Assembly: GCA_025934635.1 (NCBI GenBank) | Contig: JAICWX010000069.1 | Location: forward strand, 1-32,712 | Direction: 5' to 3' | DNA length: 32,712 nucleotides | From: Streptosporangiaceae bacterium | GTDB taxonomy: Bacteria > Actinomycetota > Actinomycetes > Streptosporangiales > Streptosporangiaceae | In this document: positions 8,616 through 15,037 of the stretch, one piece after another | How positions within the stretch are numbered: position 1 is the stretch's first letter | How the letters are laid out: every line of letters begins with the position of its first letter | The notes under the pieces: generated by a model | Told to the model about the DNA's origin: nothing | The model's input: only the letters and a program-made list of their open reading frames with translations | The model's database searches: none | Made by a program: the position numbers and the translations under genes

Positions 8616-9374
8616 TCAGCGAGCCGCAGCGGCGGCGTGTCCCCGGGGCGTGCCCAGGTCCCGCTGGCCCCTGGGGTTCTCGCCGGCGGCCGCCCGGTCT
8701 CCCTTGACCGGCACGAACCGGTAGCCGACGTTGCGGACGGTGCCGATCAGGGCCTCGTGCTCGGGGCCGAGCTTGGCCCGCAGCCGCCGGACGTGCACGT
8801 CGACCGTGCGGGTACCGCCGAAGTAGTCGTAACCCCAGACCTCCTGCAGCAGCTGCGCCCGGGTGAAGACCCGGCCCGGGTGCTGGGCCAGGAACTTGAG
8901 CAGCTCGAATTCCTTGAAGGTGAGATCGAGCACGCGGCCGCGCAGGCGGGCAGCGTAGGTGGCCTCGTCGATGGCCAGCTCGCCGGAGCGGATCTCGTCC
9001 GGCGCCTCGGTGACCGCGGCGACCGCCCGGCGGCCGATGGCCAGCCTGACCCGCGCTTCCACCTCGGCCGGGCCGGCTGTGGTCAAGATCACGTCATCAA
9101 CGCCCCATTCGGCGTTCACCGCGGCCAGGCCGCCCTCGGTCACGATCGCGAAGAGGGGGCAGTCCAGGCCCGTCGTCTGCAGCAGCCGGCAGATGCTCTT
9201 GGCGTGCGCGAGGTCGCGCCGGGCGTCCATCAGGACCGCATCCGCAGGCGGCGCCTCGACCAGTGCCGACGCGTCAGCGGGCAGCACGCGGACCGGGTGG
9301 AGCAGGAGTCCCAGTGCAGGCAGCACTTCTGCGGACGGCTCGAGCACGCTGGTGATCAGCAGCAGGTCGCTCAC
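8616..9374 (-). CDS. glnR: Global nitrogen regulator GlnR (atypical OmpR-type response regulator)
   Basis: A 252-residue DNA-binding regulator of nitrogen assimilation. It starts at GTG 9374 ([20 protein letters not shown]), with GGAGGT about 9 bases upstream, matching GlnR N-termini. The receiver domain (1-125) has D50 in VLMDARRD together with R52, the pair that holds the GlnR dimer together without phosphorylation; the usual acidic pocket is missing. The winged-helix domain (about 135-232) reads [19 protein letters not shown] and ends [11 protein letters not shown], essentially the Streptomyces GlnR sequence. The tail (last about 20 residues) is variable. No sensor kinase lies nearby, as expected for an orphan. 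The frame is open far upstream to 9824, but that part is antisense to moaD and not part of the protein. Confidence 0.95.
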   Translation of the reverse strand: MSDLLLITSVLEPSAEVLPALGLLLHPVRVLPADASALVEAPPADAVLMDARRDLAHAKSICRLLQTTGLDCPLFAIVTEGGLAAVNAEWGVDDVILTTAGPAEVEARVRLAIGRRAVAAVTEAPDEIRSGELAIDEATYAARLRGRVLDLTFKEFELLKFLAQHPGRVFTRAQLLQEVWGYDYFGGTRTVDVHVRRLRAKLGPEHEALIGTVRNVGYRFVPVKGDRAAAGENPRGQRDLGTPRGHAAAAAR

Positions 9375-9415
9375 TCGGCGGTACCTCCACTCGCTGGTGC
9401 GGCAGCACCTCACTA

Positions 9416-9460
9416 CTTGTATAAACAGACAAGGACCCGGGGGCAACAGCGCCCGGGTCC
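9416..9460. promoter_or_regulatory. Divergent glnR/moaD control region with palindrome and hairpin
   Basis: CTTGT (9416-9420) and ACAAG (9429-9433) form a spaced inverted repeat around a TATAAA-like core. Next to it GGACCCGGG (9433-9441) and CCCGGGTCC (9452-9460) form a 9-base stem, 6 bases before the AGAAGGA ribosome site of the MoaD-like gene. The hairpin could be the terminator of a short transcript or a stabilising 5' leader; the spaced repeat could be an operator for glnR. Confidence 0.4.
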
Positions 9461-9481
9461 GTAAAGAGAAGGATATCTCAC

Positions 9482-9742
9482 ATGGCCAGAGTGACAATCC
9501 AGTACTGGGCGGCGGCCCGCGAGGCCGCGGGTGTCGAGCTGGAGTCGGTCGAGGCCGGGACGCTGGCCGAGGCCCTCGACGCCGTGCTGGCCCGGCGCGG
9601 CGAGGGAAGCCGGCTGCGCTCGGTCCTGGCGACTTCCTCCTTCCTGGTGGACGGCGCCGCGGCCGGCCGCGGCATGGCCGCCGACCTCGTCCTGCCGGAC
9701 GCGGCCGTCGTCGAGGTGCTGCCGCAATTCGCCGGAGGATGA
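9482..9742 (+). CDS. MoaD/ThiS-family ubiquitin-like sulfur carrier
   Basis: An 86-residue beta-grasp protein. It opens [18 protein letters not shown], typical of MoaD small subunits, and ends PQFAGG with the C-terminal Gly-Gly that is adenylated and thiocarboxylated by an E1-like enzyme (MoeB/ThiF). It could serve molybdopterin synthase or another sulfur-transfer pathway. No moaE, moeB or thi gene is adjacent, so the pathway is open. The ATG has AGAAGGA (9467-9473) 8 bases upstream. It is divergent from glnR, and the same placement next to glnR occurs in other actinomycetes as far as I recall. The sulfurtransferase at 12541 is a possible sulfur source, but that link is only proximity. Confidence 0.85.
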   Translation: MARVTIQYWAAAREAAGVELESVEAGTLAEALDAVLARRGEGSRLRSVLATSSFLVDGAAAGRGMAADLVLPDAAVVEVLPQFAGG

Positions 9743-9887
9743 TCTTCCGCCCGGCTAGCATCATCGCGACCAGCACATTTGGGATTTCCCCGTGTCTTGC
9801 GGCAGACTGGGTTGAAAACGTCATAGAGTATTCGTATCGTTACTTTCCGAAGTCAAGCTCCGGAAGTCACAGATCCAGCGGTGCCTC

Positions 9888-10544
9888 ATGAGCCAGCACG
9901 GACCACCACCCATCCCTCCTGGGTCCCCGATGCCAGGGACCGGGCCCGGTGACGACATTTTTCCCGGCCGGTTGAACCGGGCGGTGCCGCAAGACGTATC
10001 CAGGAGTGTGCCGAACGCGGGAACCGCGCCCCGGTCGGGGCGAGTGGCAGACGAGGCTTTCGTCCGGGCGCTGTACGCCGAACACGGCGGTGCCCTGCTT
10101 CGCTATGCCCTCCACCTCACCGGCGGGGACAGGCAGCGTGCGGAGGACCTAGTGCAGGAAACGATCGTGCGGGCATGGCGCCACCCGGAGGCGCTGTCCG
10201 ACCGGCCCGCCCGGCCGTGGCTGTTCGCCGTCGCGCGGAACCTCGCGGTCGATTCCTACCGGGCGAGGCAGGCCAGGCCGCCGGAGACCGGGCAGGCGGC
10301 GCTGGAACTGCTGCCTTCCGACGACGACGCCGACCGCACGCTCGAGTCGTGGGCCGTCGCGGACGCCCTGGCCTCGCTGCGACCGGACCACCGGAGGGTG
10401 ATCGTCGAGACCTACTACCGTGGCTGCTCGGTCGCCGAAGCCGCGGCTACGCTGGGAATACCGCCCGGGACCGTGAAGTCCCGGACGTTTTACGCACTGA
10501 AAGCGCTGAAGCTGGCGCTGCAGGAACGAGGACTGGCGCCATGA
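9888..10544 (+). CDS. ECF-subfamily RNA polymerase sigma factor
   Basis: A 218-residue alternative sigma factor. After a disordered Pro/Gly-rich N-terminus (1-50), region 2 spans about 55-130 (LYAEHGGALLRYALHLTGGD, then AEDLVQETIVRAWRHPE and PWLFAVARNLAVDSYRAR). Region 4 spans about 163-214 (LRPDHRRVIVETYYRGCSVA, then GIPPGTVKSRTFYALKAL). Spacing and sequence resemble the SigL/SigK-like ECF group that is paired with zinc-binding membrane anti-sigma factors, and such a gene follows directly with an ATGA overlap. A weak ECF-like element TGAAAA (9813-9818) and CGTATC (9833-9838) lies upstream, but its 14-base spacing is short. GAAGTCA is directly repeated at 9849-9855 and 9863-9869. Autoregulation is likely for this class but not shown here. 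Confidence 0.93.
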   Translation: MSQHGPPPIPPGSPMPGTGPGDDIFPGRLNRAVPQDVSRSVPNAGTAPRSGRVADEAFVRALYAEHGGALLRYALHLTGGDRQRAEDLVQETIVRAWRHPEALSDRPARPWLFAVARNLAVDSYRARQARPPETGQAALELLPSDDDADRTLESWAVADALASLRPDHRRVIVETYYRGCSVAEAAATLGIPPGTVKSRTFYALKALKLALQERGLAP

Positions 10545-11272
10545 CCCCGAGCTGGGATTGCACCGAGGCCAGGCTTTCGCTCGGCGTCTACGTGCTGGGC
10601 GCCATCGACCCGGCCGAGCGGGCCCTCCTCGACGCTCACCTGCTGACCTGCGAAGAGTGCCGGGACGAGCTGGCCGGCCTGGCCGGCCTGCCCGCGCTGC
10701 TGGCCCGGGTCAACCCGGACGAGATCAGCCGGATCCGCGCCGATGACACCGTGGGCAGCAGCGTTCCGGCCGCCGTCGCCGTCGAGGACCGCGCGCCGGG
10801 CGAGCTGATCGGGACGGTGCTCGACCTGGCCGCGGCCAGGCGGCGTCGCGGCCGGTGGCGCATCGCGGCGTCGGCCGCCGCCGTGGCAGCCATCGCGGGC
10901 GGCCTGTTCGGCGGGCTGAGCTCGATTTCGACCGCCCGGACGATCAAGGTCCCGCTCTCGGCGGGTCCCTCTCAGTGGGAGACCGTCCAGGCGGTCAGCA
11001 AGGTCACCGGGGCGAGCGCCTCGGTGGCCTACTCACACGAGCAGTGGGGCGATGCCTACGCGGTCCTGGTCGACCACATCCCGGTGGGCACCACGTGCGA
11101 GCTGTGGATCGTGCACCCCGATGGGACGCGGACCCTGGCCGGGTCCTGGACGACGGCCCCCGACGAGGGCAAGGTCTGGTACAGCGGTTCGACGGCGGCC
11201 ACCGACAAGGCGGTCACCAGCTACCAGATCACCTCGGGCGGCAAGGTCCTGCTGACCGCCAGGCCCGTCTGA
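10541..11272 (+). CDS. Zinc-binding membrane anti-sigma factor (RskA/ZAS type)
   Basis: A 243-residue partner of the preceding sigma factor, starting at the ATG in the ATGA overlap. The N-terminal anti-sigma domain carries H33-x3-C37-x2-C40 (AHLLTCEEC) plus C7, the four expected zinc or redox ligands. A single membrane helix lies near 107-128 (IAASAAAVAAIAGGLFGGL) after a basic stretch RRRRGR. The outer part (about 135-243) is an anti-sigma-K-type beta-sandwich with VGTTCELWIVHPDGT. It holds the sigma factor at the membrane and releases it on a signal, probably oxidative or envelope stress, through proteolysis or zinc loss. The thioredoxin-like gene just after it would fit a thiol signal. Shortly past its stop lies the ATG of the thioredoxin gene. 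Confidence 0.92.
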   Translation: MTPSWDCTEARLSLGVYVLGAIDPAERALLDAHLLTCEECRDELAGLAGLPALLARVNPDEISRIRADDTVGSSVPAAVAVEDRAPGELIGTVLDLAAARRRRGRWRIAASAAAVAAIAGGLFGGLSSISTARTIKVPLSAGPSQWETVQAVSKVTGASASVAYSHEQWGDAYAVLVDHIPVGTTCELWIVHPDGTRTLAGSWTTAPDEGKVWYSGSTAATDKAVTSYQITSGGKVLLTARPV

Positions 11273-11307
11273 CCGCCCCCTGGGCTGACCGGGCCGTCCG
11301 GCGCGGA

Positions 11308-11853
11308 ATGGACGCCGCGGGAATGGATGACGCCCCGCCGACGCTGTCCACTGGCGTGACTGCCGGCCTGATCGCGCTCGTCGTGGCTCTCGTGGCGGCT
11401 TCCGGGCTCGGGCTGGCGATGCGCCGCCGGGCCGGGCGGTTCCGCGCTGACCCCGCGCTGGCGCCCCGCCCGGGCGTCGCGGCCCAGCCGGCGGCCGGCC
11501 CGCGGCCCGAGATGCTGACCGCGGATGATCTCGGCGGCCCGCTCGGCCAGCAGGCCACGCTCGTGCAGTTCTCCACCGCCTTCTGCGCCCCGTGCCGTCC
11601 CACCCGGCAGATCCTGGCCCAGGTGGCGGACATGGCGGACGGCGTCAGCCACGTCGAGGTCGACGCGGTCGCCCGGCTGGACCTGGTCCGGAGGCTGCGC
11701 ATCAGCAGCACCCCCACCGTGCTCGTGCTCGACCGGCAGGGCGCCATCGTCAAGCGGGCCTCGGGCCTGCCCCGGAAGGCCGACGTGATCGCCGCGCTGG
11801 GCGACGCAGTCGCCGTGCCCGGGGGGAGTGACAGTCCGGTTGAGCGCGCATAG
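11308..11853 (+). CDS. Membrane-anchored thioredoxin-like protein
   Basis: A 181-residue protein with one N-terminal membrane helix (about 16-38, VTAGLIALVVALVAASGL) followed by basic RRRAGR, then a thioredoxin domain. The active site is FCAPC (C93 and C96) and the cis-proline is in SSTPTVLVLD (P136). Charge distribution (RRRAGR after the helix) would place the thioredoxin domain on the cytoplasmic side if the positive-inside rule holds, with the N-terminus outside; I am not sure of the orientation. The start is uncertain between ATG 11308 and ATG 11323, both with poor ribosome sites. Third gene in line with the sigma/anti-sigma pair, it may reduce the zinc-cysteine switch or serve the sulfur genes downstream. 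The promoter of the sulfur operon overlaps its 3' end. Confidence 0.85.
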   Translation: MDAAGMDDAPPTLSTGVTAGLIALVVALVAASGLGLAMRRRAGRFRADPALAPRPGVAAQPAAGPRPEMLTADDLGGPLGQQATLVQFSTAFCAPCRPTRQILAQVADMADGVSHVEVDAVARLDLVRRLRISSTPTVLVLDRQGAIVKRASGLPRKADVIAALGDAVAVPGGSDSPVERA

Positions 11854-11856
11854 CAT
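11828..11856 (+). promoter_or_regulatory. Sigma-70 type promoter of the sulfur operon
   Basis: GTGACA (11828-11833; five of six bases of TTGACA), a 17-base spacer and TAGCAT (11851-11856). Transcription should start about 11863-11864, at the GTG of the leader peptide, giving a leaderless mRNA. The -10 lies on the stop codon of the thioredoxin gene. Confidence 0.65.
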
Positions 11857-11863
11857 CGAGGGC

Positions 11864-11959
11864 GTGACCTGGAGGACGGCGAGGACGCTGACCAAGCGGC
11901 GCGCCGTCGATTTCTGCCACGTCGCTACCGCGATCTGTCCGCCTGCCCCGCAGTCCTGA
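11864..11959 (+). CDS. Leaderless leader peptide (31 aa), probable cysteine/sulfur attenuator
   Basis: GTG 11864 opens a 31-codon frame: MTWRTARTLTKRRAVDFCHV, then ATAICPPAPQS and TGA 11959. The core KRRAVDFCHVATAIC resembles the short actinomycete peptides annotated as putative leader peptides (basic RR, then VDL, then SA-x-C) found before sulfur-assimilation genes. It has Cys at positions 18 and 25, and no ribosome site; it begins where the promoter predicts the first base of the RNA. Mycobacterial leaderless cysteine-coding short ORFs are known cysteine-responsive attenuators, which is the model proposed here. The next gene is DUF4395 at 12079, followed by the CysA sulfurtransferase. The gene is too short for routine gene calling. 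Confidence 0.72.
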   Translation: MTWRTARTLTKRRAVDFCHVATAICPPAPQS

Positions 11960-11960
11960 C

Positions 11961-12036
11961 GCCCGGGCGGGCCATCGCCGCGTGCCGTTTAACCCGGCGC
12001 CCGCGACTTAGCCGGGTGAGCTCGGGACGGTAACCC
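11961..12036 (+). promoter_or_regulatory. Alternative RNA hairpins after the leader peptide (possible attenuator)
   Basis: Between leader peptide and DUF4395, ACCCGGC (11992-11998) pairs with GCCGGGT (12011-12017). CGGGCG (11964-11969) can instead pair with CGCCCG (11998-12003), which disrupts that stem. CCGT (11985-11988) with ACGG (12027-12030) extends the first stem, and GGGT (12014-12017) can pair with ACCC (12033-12036). Such competing pairings are what a ribosome-position-dependent attenuator needs. No U-run is present, and folding was done by eye. Confidence 0.4.
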
Positions 12037-12078
12037 AGACAGGAACAAAAGCCCGTTCGGTCGCGAGGGAGCTCAAAG

Positions 12079-12501
12079 GTGGAAATCGACCCGCGCGGTC
12101 CCCGCTTCGGTGCGGTGATCACGACGGTGGTGCTGGCCGTGGTGCTGCTGACCGGCAGTGCCTGGCTGCTCGCCGCGCAGCTGGCGGTGTTCGCGGTGGG
12201 GGCGCTGGCCGGGCTGCGGTACGCGCCCTACGGCCTGCTCTACCGCTTCCTCGTCCGGCCGCGGCTCGGGCCGCCGGCCAGCACCGAGCCCGAGGCCCCG
12301 CCCCGGTTCTCGCAGGGCGTGGGCATGGTCTTCGCCGCCGCCGGGGTGGTCTGCTACGCCGCCGGGGTGACCGCGGGCGGCATCGTGTTCACCGCGCTCG
12401 CGCTGGTCGCGGCGTTCCTCAACGCGGCCTTCGACCTCTGCCTGGGCTGCCAGCTGTACCTGTTCATCCAGCGGAATCTAAGGGTCCGGCCGTCCGCCTA
12501 G
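12079..12501 (+). CDS. DUF4395 integral membrane protein
   Basis: A 140-residue membrane protein with about four helices in two pairs (about 11-32, 33-50, 81-101, 102-130). It contains the family's cysteine pair in FDLCLGCQLYLF (C121 and C124) near the end of the last helix. DUF4395 proteins often sit beside sulfurtransferases and thioredoxins in actinomycetes, and their function is not established. A role in moving or sensing a sulfur species at the membrane is inference from context. GTG 12079 has AGGGAG (12066-12071) 7 bases upstream. It is the first full gene of the operon after the leader peptide, 39 bases before the sulfurtransferase. Confidence 0.88.
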   Translation: MEIDPRGPRFGAVITTVVLAVVLLTGSAWLLAAQLAVFAVGALAGLRYAPYGLLYRFLVRPRLGPPASTEPEAPPRFSQGVGMVFAAAGVVCYAAGVTAGGIVFTALALVAAFLNAAFDLCLGCQLYLFIQRNLRVRPSA

Positions 12502-12540
12502 CGACGGCACCTGACCGCCTAACAAGGAGGTATATCCACC

Positions 12541-13386
12541 ATGAGCCGATCCGACGTCCTCGTGGACGCCGACTGGGCGGAGGCCCATATCGGCCAGCCT
12601 GGTGTCGTCATCGTCGAGGTAGACGAGGACACCAGCGCCTACGACAAGGGGCACATCCCGAGCGCGATCAAGATCGACTGGAAGAAGGACTTGCAGGACC
12701 CGGTCCGCCGGGACTTCGTGGACAAGACCGGATTCGAGAACCTGCTGTCCGAGCGGGGCATCTCGAACGACGACACCGTGCTGCTCTACGGCGGTAACAA
12801 CAACTGGTTCGCCGCCTACGCCTACTGGTACTTCCGGCTGTACGGGCACGACAAGGTGCTGCTGCTCGACGGCGGCCGGAAGAAGTGGGAGCTCGACTCG
12901 CGCGAGCTGACCCGGGACGTGCCCGAGCGGGCGCCGGCCAGCTACCAGGCCGCCGAGCAGGACGCCTCGCTGCGCGCGCTGCGCGATGAGGTGATCGCCG
13001 CCATCGGCAAGCGCAACCTGGTCGACGTCCGCTCGCCGGACGAGTTCACCGGCCGGCTGCTCGCGCCCGCGCACCTGCCCCAGGAGCAGGCCCAGCGGGG
13101 CGGGCACATCCCGACCGCCCGCAACGTGCCGTGGTCCAAGGCGGCGAACGAGGACGGCACGTTCCGCTCCGACGACGAGCTCAGGTCGCTGTACGCCGAC
13201 CAGGCGGGCCTGGACCTCACCGGCCGCGACACCATCGCCTACTGCCGGATCGGCGAGCGGTCCGCGCATACCTGGTTCGTCCTGCACGAGCTGCTCGGCC
13301 TGCCGAACGTCAAGAACTACGACGGCTCCTGGACCGAGTACGGCTCGCTGGTCGGCGTGCCGATCGAGCTGGGTGAGGCACGATGA
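12541..13386 (+). CDS. cysA: Thiosulfate sulfurtransferase (rhodanese)
   Basis: A 281-residue tandem-rhodanese enzyme moving a sulfane sulfur from thiosulfate to cyanide or a thiol. The N-terminal domain (about 1-130) is non-catalytic. The C-terminal domain starts with LVDVRSPDEFTG and holds the active-site loop YCRIGERS with C235 as persulfide carrier; the CRIGER form is that of mycobacterial CysA2/CysA3. An insertion (LLAPAHLPQEQAQRGGHIP) is also as in those proteins. The ribosome site AAGGAGGT (12524-12531), 9 bases before ATG, is a perfect anti-SD match, the strongest in the window, so high expression is likely. The ATGA at 13383-13386 overlaps it with the DUF1416 gene. Confidence 0.95.
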   Translation: MSRSDVLVDADWAEAHIGQPGVVIVEVDEDTSAYDKGHIPSAIKIDWKKDLQDPVRRDFVDKTGFENLLSERGISNDDTVLLYGGNNNWFAAYAYWYFRLYGHDKVLLLDGGRKKWELDSRELTRDVPERAPASYQAAEQDASLRALRDEVIAAIGKRNLVDVRSPDEFTGRLLAPAHLPQEQAQRGGHIPTARNVPWSKAANEDGTFRSDDELRSLYADQAGLDLTGRDTIAYCRIGERSAHTWFVLHELLGLPNVKNYDGSWTEYGSLVGVPIELGEAR

Positions 13387-13718
13387 GTGAAGCGAATCCG
13401 GCCAGCAGGGCGACCGCCGCCGACGGCTGCGGCGCCCCCGCGGGCGGCGTCAGCGCGAGCGCGGCCACCGGCAGCCAGGCCGTGGTGGAGGGACGGGTCA
13501 CCCGCGCGGGCGCCCCGGTCGGCACCGGGTACGCCCGCCTGCTGGGCACCGGCGACGAGTTCGTGGCCGAGGTGCCGCTGGGCGACGACGGCGGGTTCCG
13601 GTTCTTCGCCGCGCCCGGGTCCTGGACGCTGCGCGTCCTCGCGCCCGGCGGCCTGCGGGCCGAGCGGCCGGTGGAGGCCGGCTACGGCCAGGTGACCAAG
13701 GTCGACGTGGCGCTCTAG
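13383..13718 (+). CDS. DUF1416 protein
   Basis: A 111-residue protein of the DUF1416 family, an actinobacterial partner of CysA-type sulfurtransferases, starting in the ATGA overlap with cysA. The core is a small beta-sandwich (VVEGRVTRAGAPVGTGYARL, later GGFRFFAAPGSWTLRVLAPG). CGAP near residues 16-19 carries its only cysteine, near the N-terminus. That cysteine could be a persulfide acceptor, but this is a guess. Translational coupling says it is made with the sulfurtransferase. A strong terminator follows, so it is the last gene of the operon. Confidence 0.9.
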   Translation: MSEANPASRATAADGCGAPAGGVSASAATGSQAVVEGRVTRAGAPVGTGYARLLGTGDEFVAEVPLGDDGGFRFFAAPGSWTLRVLAPGGLRAERPVEAGYGQVTKVDVAL

Positions 13719-13737
13719 TTCGCCAGCTGGTTGCGGG

Positions 13738-13771
13738 GCGCGGCCGCCGTGTTCAGGCACGGCGGCCGCGC
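13738..13771 (+). terminator. Strong terminator of the sulfur operon
   Basis: Perfect 14-base arms GCGCGGCCGCCGTG (13738-13751) and CACGGCGGCCGCGC (13758-13771) with a 6-base loop, followed by TTCGTCGT. It is the most stable perfect hairpin I found in the window and sits 20 bases after the DUF1416 stop. Confidence 0.88.
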
Positions 13772-13833
13772 TTCGTCGTCCCCGATGCCATAGCGTTGCT
13801 TCCGGCAGGAGCTTTCCGCAGGAAGGACGGGCG

Positions 13834-15033
13834 ATGGAGCAGACGGAGACCGCAGGCTGGTCCGGCATCAGCCCGTCCGGCACGGTGACGCTCGGCGGCA
13901 CGCCACTGCCGCTGGTCGGCCGCGCGCGCGTCTACGCCTGCGGGATCACCCCCTACGACGTGACCCACGTCGGTCACGCCGCCACCTTCGTCTGGATCGA
14001 CGCCCTGGCCCGCGTGCTGCGGGACGCCGGCGCCGACGTGGTCATCTGCCGGAACGTGACGGACGTGGACGACGTGCTGCTCGCCGCGGCCGACCGGGCC
14101 GGCGCGCCGTACGACCGGTTCGCCGCGATCCAGCAGTTCTACTTCGACCGGGACATGGCCGCCCTCAATGTCGGCCAGCCCGCGCAGCAGCCGCGGGCGC
14201 ACGCCTACATCGGGCAGACAATCGCGCTGGCGGCGGGACTGCTCGAGCGGGGGGCGGCGTACGAGCGGGGCGGCCAGGTCTGGTTCCGCGGCGCGGTGGC
14301 CGCGCAGGCGGCCGTGCCGGACCGTGCGGTGGCGTTGCGGCTGGCCGCCGAATACGGCGACGACCCGGCCGACGAGGGCAAGGACAACCCGTTCGACGTC
14401 GCGGTGTGGCGGACCTCGAGCGGCGGCGAGCCGGGGTGGGCCAGCCCGTGGGGGACCGGCCGGCCGGGGTGGCACGCCGAGTGCGCGGCCATGGCACTGC
14501 ACGCGTTCGGCCCGGCCGTCGACGTGCTGGCCGGAGGCGCGGATCTGTGCTTCCCGCACCACGCCTGCCAGGCGGCCATGGCCGAGACGTTCACCGGGGT
14601 CACGCCCTTCGCCCGGGTCCGGTTCAATACGGGCGTGGTCCGGGTGGCCGGGGCCAAGATGGCCAAGTCGACCGGCAACCTCGTCCTGGTCAGCGACCTG
14701 CTCAAGGAGCATTCCGCGGCGGCGGTACGGCTGCTGATCCTGGACCGCCGCTGGGGTCAGGACTGGGATTTCAGCCCGGACGGCCTGGACGCGGCGGAGG
14801 CCAGGCTCGAGCGCCTGCAGGCCGCGGCCGGGCGCCCGGATCGCGGCTCGGTCATCCTCCGGGCCGGGAGCAGGGCGGGCGGCAGCGGCGCGGGCGGGAG
14901 CGGGACGGCCGCGGTGGCCGCCACCCGCGCGGCCCTGGCCGGTGACCTCGACGTCCCCGCCGCGCTGCGCATCGGCGAGTCCGAAGGCGGCCAGGCGGCC
15001 CGTTCCCTCGGCGCCCTGCTCGGTCTGTGGTAA
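13834..15033 (+). CDS. MshC-like cysteine ligase (cysteinyl-tRNA synthetase fold)
   Basis: A 399-residue class I synthetase-fold enzyme that activates cysteine with ATP. The signature ACGITPYDVTHVGHAAT (35-51) is of MshC type (CGITPYDATHxGHAAT) rather than CysRS (CGPTVYDYxHIGH). KMAKSTGNLVLVS (275-287) is the KMSKS loop. Zinc ligands appear as C36, C217 (HAEC) and H242/H243 (FPHHAC); the acidic residue following HH in CysRS and many MshC is replaced by Ala-Cys. There is no C-terminal anticodon-binding domain, which also favours MshC. MshC joins cysteine to GlcN-inositol in mycothiol synthesis, upstream of MshD. A divergent paralogue using another acceptor is possible, since the first 30 residues and the substrate pocket differ from typical MshC. 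GGAAGGA (13821-13827) sits 6 bases before ATG. A Gly/Ser linker lies near residue 350. Confidence 0.85.
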   Translation: MEQTETAGWSGISPSGTVTLGGTPLPLVGRARVYACGITPYDVTHVGHAATFVWIDALARVLRDAGADVVICRNVTDVDDVLLAAADRAGAPYDRFAAIQQFYFDRDMAALNVGQPAQQPRAHAYIGQTIALAAGLLERGAAYERGGQVWFRGAVAAQAAVPDRAVALRLAAEYGDDPADEGKDNPFDVAVWRTSSGGEPGWASPWGTGRPGWHAECAAMALHAFGPAVDVLAGGADLCFPHHACQAAMAETFTGVTPFARVRFNTGVVRVAGAKMAKSTGNLVLVSDLLKEHSAAAVRLLILDRRWGQDWDFSPDGLDAAEARLERLQAAAGRPDRGSVILRAGSRAGGSGAGGSGTAAVAATRAALAGDLDVPAALRIGESEGGQAARSLGALLGLW

Positions 15034-15037
15034 CCCC

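Noticed and set aside
9375..9824. Upstream extension of the glnR frame on the minus strand
   Set aside because: Open only because of GC content. It runs antisense to the MoaD-like gene, and GlnR homologues start at the MSDLLLIT position.
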